Shown piece by piece: positions 1 through 9,500 of a stretch of DNA of 19,361 bases. Within the stretch, counting starts at the first letter, position 1, and every line of letters begins with the position of its first letter. Origin of the DNA: Phoronis ovalis (Eukaryota; Phoronida; Phoronidae); contig JAOXYB010015866.1 of assembly GCA_028565635.1 (NCBI GenBank), positions 1 through 19,361 on the forward strand, given 5' to 3'. The notes below the pieces were generated by a model. It had not been told where the DNA came from and made no database searches. It saw nothing but the letters and a program-made list of their open reading frames with translations. Made by a program: the position numbers and the translations under genes.

Positions 1-73
1 AAGTGCAATGGAAGGGCCTCTTCCTGGGGGAACGACCTAACTGATCATCGTATCTCCTGTGCCAGGTAAGTAT
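1..73 (-). ncRNA. U1: U1 spliceosomal snRNA, 5' part, cut by window edge
   Basis: Read on the minus strand, the RNA begins at 73 with ATACTTACCTGGC, the U1 5' end whose ACUUACCUG pairs with 5' splice sites. Stem-loop I follows, and then CCATTGCAC, the U1A-binding loop of stem-loop II. The rest of stem-loop II, stem-loops III and IV and the Sm site lie beyond position 1. In stem-loop I the closing stem is ACGA/UCGU where the human RNA has ACCA/UGGU, a paired compensatory change that favours a folded, once-functional RNA. The loop, however, reads UGAUCAGUUAGG rather than the usual UGAUCACGAAGG, in the part contacted by U1-70K. It is therefore either a divergent functional U1 variant or a recent pseudogene; the missing 3' half decides which. 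Confidence 0.9.
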
Positions 74-2034
74 GCCTGTCTTGTCTTGCTATCACTTTAT
101 CAAATATTTTATGCAGCATCAACATACAGTGTATCTAATTTGCATAGAATAATAATATAGTTGAACAATAATTATTGTACTACATGACCTCATTATTTTT
201 ATTTTGATCTATTTGTTTTAACATAAAAGAAATGCTCTTAAATTATATCTTGCTTCAATATTTTTAATATTTAACTAGTTATTTATATTTAAAGTATCTC
301 TTTTATATATCCTCGAACACTCCTTCCGCGTAATTATAGCTTATTGGAGAGCTTATTTTATAATAATATATAGTCTAAACAGAACAACAACAAGCAAAGT
401 AAATTTATAGGATATATATGCCAATAGGTTGGTCAATCTGAACTGGTAACGGTATAAACAGAGTTTTAAAAAAAATGCCGTTTATATATATTATATCATT
501 TGGGAATTTAATTCTTAAAATCGGATAATTGGTTAATTCCTACATGATAAAAAAAAAATAGGTATATCATTATTATTATAATTGTATTATTAAATTGGGG
601 ATAGCGCTAACGCAGATACCTACTATCACAAAATACATCACTCGGTAGGTTAATATCCATTCAGGTGTTTGTGCGCGCGATAATCGAGATTAGATAAATA
701 ATCTACTATGGTATTCCCCCATTTACCATTCTCCCGTGTCGCCCTGAAAATCGAATGTTATGTATAAAATTGAATGAGTGATATTTACCTAACAGCATTC
801 CGATTTTCGGAATTTTTAATATCCTGTTTTTTTTTTAAAAAGTCCCGATTTTGAAATCCCCGTTATAATTTTTTATGACCGATTGTAGCTGATAGTTTGA
901 TATCAGCGGGTATCAGCCGTAACTAATTATAAGAAAACTCCCCTCAAAGGATCTATTAACAGGTGATACTAATTAACCTAAAGATAATTAAAAGTCATAT
1001 TCAAATGAGCGATACAATTCCGATTGCTGATTGTCGACAATTATAACAGTGACTTGTGGAACAAGAACTTTCCTAAAAAGCGGCACATTCGAAAATTATT
1101 GCCATTTAACCTTTATTACCAAATGAAATGCCAGAAAACCTTATAAGGAAAATAATTACTATTTGATTAATATAAATTGTCTATAAAAATATTATTGTAT
1201 ATGATCGATTGCACTACAAAACAATAAAAATCAAAAATAATGTCCATAATAATAAAATGTGTGATACAACTAATAATTTATTCTTAATGAACTTTCGATT
1301 TGATTAATCAATAATAATGATTTATACAATTGTAAGTGATGTCTGTTCTGCCAGAGTTTATCCGCTAAACAATTAAGCAAGCTACCTGGCTATATATATA
1401 TGCAGAATGAGTTATCATGATAGAATAGCCGTGGAAGGCGACCATGAAGGATATAGGCGGGACTCACTTCATACAAATTACATGGTTCATTAAAGGTCTT
1501 TAATTGAACTACATATAAATGATGACACCGATTTTAATTTTGTAAAACTTAGTGTAAACACTACATAAAGTAAGTGTTAAACAACATATAAATGTTGTCA
1601 ATATCCAAAGGAGTGTACGATCAGTAGCTACTTTCTTCATGAGTACGACACCAGTTCAGCCTTTACGCCACAAGGGTTCTAAGGTGTATCCCTGGGTCGT
1701 GAGGAAATTAGTAATTTTAAAAGAGGTCTTTTGCGTAATTCCACTTTGTCATCACGAATACTGCATTGGATAATTTAATGCAGTCCTCATGGTGTTGGGT
1801 AAATACTTGTAGCATATTCTTAAAACCATAACAACTGTATACGTTTAAAAATTTCAATGCAGATAGGTATACATGCTTTTAATTTAAATGCTTGTGACAT
1901 TTGTCTCTTACAATAGGTGCAGCATATGAAGAATTATAGTTTGTTTATTTTTTGCTTTCTTTTTTTTTACTTAGTCATCTACTCACATTTAAATAGCCTT
2001 TTCCTTTTTGTGTTTCGTGACGTTACTCCAACTT
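74..2034. other. Gene-poor AT-rich intergenic stretch
   Basis: I see no convincing gene here. The part next to 73 should hold the minus-strand U1 promoter with a proximal sequence element some 40-60 bp upstream of the RNA, but I could not recognise a species-specific element. The rest is AT-rich with short A/T runs and a short (TA)n near 1391-1401. A 44-codon open frame starts at 1639 (N-terminus MSTTPVQPLRHKG) but resembles no family I know and has no supporting context. Confidence 0.5.
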
Positions 2035-2175
2035 TGCATACAAAAACCGCGGAAAAGGCTACTGATGTCCCAGCTTTAGTACTTCTGGTGGGGTAGCTCC
2101 CCTTCTGGGGGTGCCACAGGAGCCCGCACAGGAGGTCGTTTTGTGAACAGGATAAAGTTTCGAACACGAGTTATG
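2035..2175. other. GC-rich block of unknown nature with overlapping hairpins
   Basis: About 140 bp stands out from its AT-rich surroundings. It contains GGGGTAGCTCCCC (2090-2102) directly overlapping CCCCTTCTGGGGG (2099-2111), two hairpins that cannot form together, and a direct repeat CACAGGAG at 2115-2122 and 2127-2134. Short open frames cross it on both strands, none with a recognisable domain. It could be a relic of a transposable element, an unrecognised exon or a structured RNA. It is not a tRNA, and not a U2, U4, U5, U6, U11 or U12 RNA as far as I can tell. Confidence 0.3.
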
Positions 2176-2179
2176 GGTA

Positions 2180-3100
2180 GTAAATTTTATTATGTACTCA
2201 CACAGCATTTTATAAACGTATTTGATACAAATGAATACGTTCCTACAGGACATGGTTGGAACATTATCGACGAAAGAAAAGTGATAAACTATTCATTCAG
2301 TTCTTTTTTATCACTTTTTGCGTTTTATAATATTTTACGTGGTCACGGTATCGCATACGTTCACTGCAAACTGTTAAACTATAGCGCGGAAACTGTTGCG
2401 CATGACCTGGCACAAGACGTACCGTTTGTTTAGAAACTAGCGCTACTTTCTGTAGATTTTTTTATCTACTAATAATTGAAATATTACCATTATTTTATTT
2501 ACTTTCTTATTGCCCATGCTTGCAGATTGCAATACGAAGAAGTTGTACTTAGACATGCCTTTGTACCATGCCGTATTTTCTATTGGTTCAATTATAAACA
2601 ACTTTTCTTGCAAAAAATATTTCTTTACCTACATTCATTTATTTATTTATTCAATAATTTTCATGCAGTTTCTGACAATTGAATTACATTTCGAAATGCT
2701 ACCGAGGTGTATCCTCGCTCGTCAATGAATCAACACTATTAGAGAGATTCCGCAATTACTTTGCAATAAAAAGGCAATTATGTGGTTTTGAAAGCTGTCA
2801 TCTTCCGCCGAACACAAATACAACATATTACAATAGTTTGATAGAAAAACGAAGAAATCAAATGCTAATCAATAGAGTTTCTAACAAACAGTTTTACTGA
2901 TTATAATAAGTCTGTTGTATGGCTGTTCCAGTTCCCATCCTAATAATATACAGTACAGCCAAACCAAGCATACGTTCATTCAATAATATTAATATTACAA
3001 TATTTTTTACTGTAAATATCGATGGTGTGAATTAGTTTTTTTTGAAAATAATCAGTTTTTGAATTTACAATATAAAATGCTAAATTACTTTTTTGTATGA
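2180..3100. other. Intergenic, no gene recognised
   Basis: AT-rich sequence with a few open frames of 60-95 codons, such as one ending at 2433 and one at 2679-2900. Their translations show no family signature, and biased composition explains them well enough. I see no RNA gene or mobile element. Confidence 0.45.
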
Positions 3101-3109
3101 TAAGCAAGT

Positions 3110-3408
3110 GCAATTAAAATGAGAATATTACAGCGAACACTACCAGTCGCAGAGTGTCAGCTGTCGGTCAATGCAGCAATCGTATAAGAGCAGCAAGTTT
3201 CTCTCGACCCGGAGCCCATTGTCAGAAGCGATTCCGCATCTCTACCGTATACATTGAGTTATGGAATCGTCGATTTTCTGACAATAGGCCCCGAATTTTA
3301 TAATTTTAACATTTATCCAGTGTTTTACACGGTTACAGGTGAATAGCATGTCACGAAATTTGAAACTAAACTGAAGTATATAGAGCAGCCTGAATTCATT
3401 AAACAAAA
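3110..3408 (+). promoter_or_regulatory. Probable promoter and 5' UTR of the LRRC75-type gene
   Basis: The sequence becomes noticeably less AT-rich from about 3130 and stays so into the leader. TATAAG at 3183-3188 is a possible TATA element, which would place transcription start near 3210-3215, giving a leader of about 200 nt. The coding start at 3409 has A at -3 and G at +4, a favourable context. Whether a leader intron exists cannot be told from the sequence. Confidence 0.35.
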
Positions 3409-5394
3409 ATGGGAGCTCAAGTATCGTCAAAATTTGAGAATGGTCAATTAGTACATCCAACTATGAAACAACATTATTTTAAGGAGAAAGTTTGGCCCTG
3501 TGAAGTTAGACAGAAAACTATTTTCTCAATCAGAAATTCTGTCTCAAAAGATCAGATTCCTGAAGCCTTGGTAAAGATGGAACAATTAAAAAGGGTAAGT
3601 TCTAGTCTTATTATTCTAATCGCACCAAAAATCCCATGTGATGGTGGTGGTACAATCGTCACTTTAACGCATTATTTACCAGGATGGAAGGCTCGTAAAT
3701 TTTGTCATCTTCATAATCTCAAAATAATGAAGTTTTTGATTGTGTAGTACGTAACTAAAAATAGGACAGGGTCGGAGAGATAAAAACATTTTTTTTTTCA
3801 TTTTGAATATTTGATATTCGCAGATAGTTTTTAATGGAAAGGACATCATCCGTCCTACGTATATACTACTAAATAATTGTGAGTTTATTTCCTTTGGCAT
3901 TGCGAAGATGACGAAGGGGTATCAGGCTCAACTGTACAGCGTATAAAAATGCATTAAATATGGATTGATCTAATATAACAAAAACATAAAAACACTTCCT
4001 TTCTGATCATTTATTAGCGTGTAAAGTAAAAACGAATTTCTTTATTGTCCTTTTATAGCTTGGTGGTGATCAAGAGGTTAACGCTGATAACACAGGGTAC
4101 AGTTTTGTAGTGGACGAAAGTGGTGAGAAAATGGTGCTAGAATTATTACGTATTGTCTCTACCAAATCCGACAAATGGCAGGAACATGCCGACTTTTTAT
4201 GCCATCAGTTATTAGCTCATGTTAGTCCTCCAAGCATGAAAACAAAATTTGATGATTCTCATCTTGAATCTACAACGGAAATAAACATAACTGGAGTGAC
4301 ATTGTTTAACAAGCCTCAACTTTTACAAAAGCTTACAGAACGCTTGGACGTAAATAAAGGGTATACTTTAATTTATTTCCTTGTCATCAAACACGTTATC
4401 GCTCTAGTGAATATTAATCTCGAAATACTGTGTAATCGCGTAGGGAATGTTTCATCAGGACGCATCATGCAATAGATGCCTGAGGTGCCTAACAACGTGC
4501 ACTTTAATAACTTTTTTTAATGAAATAACGCACAAGTATTTGTGTTTCCTTCAGCTAGCTACATGTATAGAATTATTTTATATCGGGTTATAAAAAAGCA
4601 GTTAGCTCAAAAATATACACGTTCTCAATATTTTTAACTTAGCTTTGTATCCTATTCAAGTTCTAATTGAGAAGGCAATTCCATATACCCTGTCAACTAA
4701 TTGAGAAGGTACGGAACACTAACGGATGCATTTATTCAGACTGGTTCTTATATTTCTTTTTTACATTTTTTTAGTCTAGTTGTACTAGAGCTCGCTTTCA
4801 CTGGTATAACTAATAAGGAACTTCAAAAAGTGTTACCTCATGCCATGAATTTACCGAACCTAACGTATTTGGGATTAAAAGGAAATAGGCTGGACAGCAG
4901 CATTATTCCAGTTTTCATGAAGGTAAGCCGTTAGTATTTTACACAGGGCGAGTCGAAACAAAATAACGGAACTCTTTGCATGCAGCAGTCTTAATGCTCA
5001 ATAAAGTATGACAGTTGTACAGCAACTATTTGATTCCAGAAATGTATATTAAACCAGAAGTGAAAAAACATTCAAAAAGTTGCTTGGAATGAAATCTGGT
5101 ACATGGGACTGCATGCATGATAATGTGTTTGGAAATCGACCAGTAACAGTAGCAGCCCTTGTATGCTACTTGTTTCTATTAAATATCTAAAATACATTTC
5201 AGCTTCTGCAAAATTCCACGAAATTTCAATGTTTGCAATGGATAGACGTACGGAATAACATCGATATTTCAACTCTGCCGAAAAGATTGCTATATTTGTT
5301 GAAGCAAAGATGGCCGCCAGATAATCCTCCTCCTAGTTTTAGAGACTTGGCCAATGGTAAAGCATTGCTTGTTGAAGAATGTGAAGATTTTTGA
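3409..5394 (+). CDS. LRRC75: LRRC75-type leucine-rich-repeat protein (four exons, 275 aa)
   Basis: Coding exons are 3409-3594, 4059-4360, 4775-4922 and 5203-5394; every junction is GT..AG and the phases agree, giving 275 residues. Exons 3 and 4 match the vertebrate LRRC75A/B leucine-rich region well: LELAFTGIT (167-175), LTYLGLKGNRL (192-202), then WIDVRNNIDI. FLCHQLLAHVSP in exon 2 corresponds to the family's KLCRQL..HLSP stretch. The protein starts MGAQVSSKF: Gly2 with Ser6 and Ser7 fits N-myristoylation, so membrane tethering is likely; human LRRC75A also starts Met-Gly. Family members are poorly characterised, so I assign no biochemical role. It is somewhat shorter than the human paralogues (about 315-344 aa), mainly at the C-terminus, where it ends soon after the last repeat. 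I cannot tell whether it is pre-duplication or belongs to A or B. Confidence 0.9.
4701..4743 (+). repeat. 43-bp dispersed repeat, copy in LRRC75 intron 2
   Basis: The segment beginning TTGAGAAGGTACG and ending CAGACTG matches 14342-14384 at 40 of 43 positions. It sits about 30 bp upstream of the exon 3 acceptor. Its first bases also repeat locally: CTAATTGAGAAGG occurs at 4663-4675 and again at 4697-4709. It is probably a fragment of the same interspersed element as the copies in LARP7 intron 2. Confidence 0.6.
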
Positions 5395-5452
5395 CAAAAA
5401 TTCTCTTGAACGAATGATGTGAATTTATAAATTTCATAAAATACTAATTCTA

Positions 5453-5458
5453 AATAAA
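5453..5458 (+). terminator. Poly(A) signal AATAAA for the LRRC75-type gene
   Basis: A canonical AATAAA lies 59 nt after the stop codon, giving a short 3' UTR. A second AATAAA begins at 5700 and could serve as a distal site. Confidence 0.6.
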
Positions 5459-5474
5459 TTTAATGCGTCTTATT

Positions 5475-5990
5475 TTCTAGAACCGAACATTTCAATTTTT
5501 GCCCCCCACCTTAATTGAGAGTGATCTATAGCAAGAGTTAATACAGTTTCAAGGCCAAGGTGGTCATGCGATATATTTAATTTCTTAGGGTTCAACGATA
5601 CTTACAAATCATGATCGAAAACGTTTGAAAAAAATCAATATATCTTGTACATTTTTTTCTTTAAGTATTAGATTACTTTCATCTGTTTTTTAACAGCAGA
5701 ATAAATAAAAAATCCTTTACTTCTGCCAGTTACTTTTCATTAAAGGCATTATGCCTTTATGAGTAAGAATCATGTTGATACCAACTGTTAAAGACCGATA
5801 GATCGGGGATCAAAAAATAGATTCCTTTAGACAGCTCACCATGATGATACACAAAGAGCTAAATTCTTTCAATTATTAGTTAATTTCCTGGATTTCTACA
5901 GAAGAATATTATTAATCTGAACTGCAGTACAGGAATATTCCAGATGATACATGTATAACCTGAGATGTATGGGAAAAATCAATTTCATAA
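5475..5990. other. Gap between convergent 3' ends
   Basis: No gene is seen between the probable poly(A) sites of the LRRC75-type gene and LARP7. It holds a run of six C near 5505 and the 19-bp perfect palindrome at 5741-5759. Confidence 0.5.
5741..5759. repeat. Perfect 19-bp palindrome
   Basis: TAAAGGCAT-T-ATGCCTTTA has nine-base arms and a single central base. It lies between the two convergent genes. With so small a loop it would extrude as a cruciform or bind a dimeric protein more readily than act as an RNA hairpin. No function is evident. Confidence 0.6.
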
Positions 5991-5997
5991 TTGATAT

Positions 5998-6007
5998 TTT
6001 ATTTATT
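5998..6007 (-). terminator. Poly(A) signals for LARP7
   Basis: Two overlapping AATAAA hexamers lie on the minus strand (plus-strand TTTATTTATT). They would give LARP7 a 3' UTR of roughly 560 nt. I saw no other minus-strand AATAAA closer to the stop codon at 6558. Confidence 0.5.
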
Positions 6008-6557
6008 GATACAGCAAACTAATTACTTGCATCAATAATTTGTATTCTTATTAAATGACAATATTTTGCAACTAAGTAACAACAGTAAATACATTGGTAC
6101 TAACTATTTTTTAAACAAACTATAACAATTAGTGTAAAAATAACGATTACATGGCAAATAATGTTTATGCTGTGGGTTCTTTGATACTATGTCCAACATT
6201 CTAATCCCAGAGTCACCTGAGACTGGCAATCCTACATAGATTCATGTTTACAAGGTATTTTCTTTAAAGAGTCGGCAATAAAATATTTTGATGATATATT
6301 GTAATTTTTAACAGATACATACATAGTCCAGTTTTTAAAATATTACAAAACCACACTATCATAGGCATAATTGACACTTGTTTCAGACAAGTGGAAAAAA
6401 TATGATGTTAAGAAGGCATTATATGATATGCTAAATAGCTGTGGTCACATTCTTTCAAAGCAGTGTTATTCTTTACTCTGGCTGTGTAAGTTGCTGCCAT
6501 TTATAGGGGATGTTCACTTGTTGCCTCCTCAGATATTTTTTGTTGTATAATGTGACG

Positions 6558-9500
6558 TTAATCATCAAAACGTATATGTTGCTTTTCTGCCAGGATTCCT
6601 GTCTTCATTAATTTTTCAGCTTTCTCTACAATCTATAAAGAACACACACAGAATTCAAAGCCTATTTATTTTAGATTTCACAAAAATATTCAGACTATGG
6701 GAGGGTACACAAATTCTACAATGAGATAAGTTATTTAAAAAGAGAAACTTTCCACTACAAAGTAAAATGAAGCCAAAATATTATATGTTTCATTCATTCT
6801 GTTTGGAAACAACTTCAAGTCCCTGCCTTCAAGTACAACTCGCTGAATAATAAAAGTATTTTTAAAATGTACTTATTATTTAAAATTAAAAAATGATTTA
6901 ATTTTCATTTTTTTTCCATTATTTTCCTTATTCCATTATATTCTTAATGTATCATAGGAGTTATGTCTATATTTGTTTTAAATAAGATTCAACCTGGTGT
7001 TTCAAATTGCATAATCATTCCAAAACTACTCAATTTTAATAATCTTAAACTTATAGAGGACTATACTAGATACAAAAAAATACTGTTATTTGACTATAAC
7101 TTTATTAATTTTCATAATCAAAATAAAGATATAGACATGTAAAAGTATATATTTTTGCAAAGATTATACTTTAATGTTGATAAATCCAAAGGCAAAAGGT
7201 TCTCATGATCTGACAAACATCCATTTTGGGAAAAAAATGTGTCTTTCGATTTTTCAAACAAAAAATTCAGAAACCCTTGCATCTAAAAGCTGAAACTTCA
7301 GTTTTGTAGATAAAAATTTTAAGTTTGTAGATACAGAGGTTTTTGACTTGCCTTTTTTGAAAACAAAATTCAAAAAACATGTTTTTCCCAAAAATGGCTA
7401 TTACCAGATCATTTCACCAAATTCAAAATATTTAACCTTAGGATTTATAATGTTTAAAGTATTAACTTTTAAAAAATGTATACTTTTATATGCCTATCTC
7501 ATCATTTTAAATACTAAAACATGAAATATGTAATGAAATATACTGTATATACACATCTTTGTATTTAGAGACCTTAACATAATAAGGCAATAGAATAAAT
7601 CAAATCTTCAATGAGACTGAAAAATGACACAAAATATATACTTAGTTATAATAGTTATGTTTCATAAATAATGTTTTTCACATGCAATGAAGTTGGTTAT
7701 TTAACACTATTTTTCATTAAATCTGCTAGTGTAATTTTTTGCCAGCAGGTGTCAGTCTTGTTAGTTCAATAAATCATCACCAGGTGCCAACCTCAAGTCC
7801 TATAGCACAATTGTTTGTGCAGTACTGGGTTTAAATAATAATTCTTGAAATGAAAACTGTTAGTTTGTAACTGCTGCTTTTGACCCAAGTATGCATGTGT
7901 CCTGATGTAAACACACAAGTTTTCTTATATTATTTGTTTATCAAAAAATATTATTCAGTATGCAAATACAGAAAACTCACATCAGGAATTTTACACTCCG
8001 TTAATAATTCCTAAACACAAGTTTAGCAATATTGAGGTCAACGACTTATTGACGGACGATAGACTTGGAGCAAGTCTATTGGTTTTGTACGATTAAAGAA
8101 CTTTTTTGGGGAGCTCACTGAGCTTCGAAAAAGAAAATGAACGTAAGACATGTAGTGAATTAATTTTTTGAAGAATTATTAGTTTCATAAAAATTAGCAA
8201 TTCTGTGTGAAAAATTACTAAACCTATTTTCCCATAAGATTCAGTCCTCACCATGGAATAATGGAATACCACAGTGACTGAATTACACACTGAAGCTTAA
8301 ACACTACCTTTTGAGAGCCTCTTTTCTTGGTTCTTGTCTTGGATGATAACCTTGCTTCTCTGTCAGCCTGTAATTTGTCCCAGTAAGCCTTTTCTTCATC
8401 ACCTAAGACATGCAATATCAAATTCAATAAAGACATACAACAGCAGAGACAAAATATGAAGAGATTTACTTAAGGAATTGTACTGCCATGATTGTCCCAA
8501 TTTGACTACACGAACACACAACCAGAATGGCTCAGCGTCAAAAGCGTAATGAAACATATCTAAAACAAATACAATCTTAAAGAAAACTAAATTTTGTAAT
8601 GACATTTAATGTACAAAATTTCAGCTAGTCCTTTTTACAAATTTGTGACCAGTCCCAAACATAACAATTGTACCCTGACCAAATAATCAACAAGAATCGT
8701 TATTACTACACTACGCCAACTTTAGATCAATTCAAAAGAAGAATGCACTTGTAAAAATAACATGGAAAAAACAAGTCTGTAGTAAGAAACACAATTGGTA
8801 ATGATAATAGTCCGTGCTAATCATGGAGCCAATTTATTATGTTTCAGCATTATCACACACCTTCAAGAAGATTCAGAGTAAACTTTACTGATGAAGTCAA
8901 GTTCTTTGACGTTCCCTCAGACGCTTTAAAGCGAATAAAACCTTCCCTTTCTCCATCTTTCAAATCCACATACGCAATATCGCTAGGAGAAGGTAATGTT
9001 TCCTAAAAAGAACAGGAGACCTCTTACACAAACAACTCAGTAAGTACACTTATTTAGTATTCATGGTTACAATTACGTTTTACAACAGTAGTTTTAATTT
9101 CTATTATTTTGTATTTAGCTTTGACAGGTAGCCTCCCTGTTTTGGGACCCATCTCTCAACTGTTATGTATTTTTTTCCCGTTTCCAGTCATTGGCTAACC
9201 AAGCCTACTAAAACAGTAATTTTAGCTTAAATTGCATCAGATTGCAGAAAGTCGCATCTTGAATTTCAAAATATCTCTGTGTTGACATCTCTGAGTGAGC
9301 AATGTTAACTTTCTGCTGAAATATTTATAAATGTTTTACCACTGTTACCTTTAGACTGCTTTTTGTCAGTGGTTCAGCAGAAACAACTTTAACCACAACA
9401 CCAGGAACAAAATCTATCAACCTTTGCTTTGGTTTCTTTTCAGCAGTTTTTGTATTTTGTCTTTCCACATCTTAAAGAATTGAATAATTAATAAAAGTTA

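Noticed and set aside
1639-1773. 44-codon open frame starting MSTTPVQPLRHKG
   Set aside because: Short, isolated and unlike any family I recognise; chance is the simplest explanation.
2150-2170. GTTTCGAAC resembling a tRNA B box
   Set aside because: No A box, acceptor stem or cloverleaf could be built around it on either strand.
2079-2433. Plus-strand open frame reading out of the GC-rich block, about 118 codons
   Set aside because: No ATG in a good context near its start, no known domain, and strongly AT-driven composition in its second half. A possible acceptor before it is weak.
2679-2900. 73-codon plus-strand open frame
   Set aside because: No recognisable domain, no splice context that links it to a gene, and no conserved start.
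7741-7795. Minus-strand GTGATGAT followed by CTGA, like snoRNA boxes C and D
   Set aside because: Only about 18 nt between boxes and no terminal stem; the flanks are direct rather than inverted copies of CACCTG.
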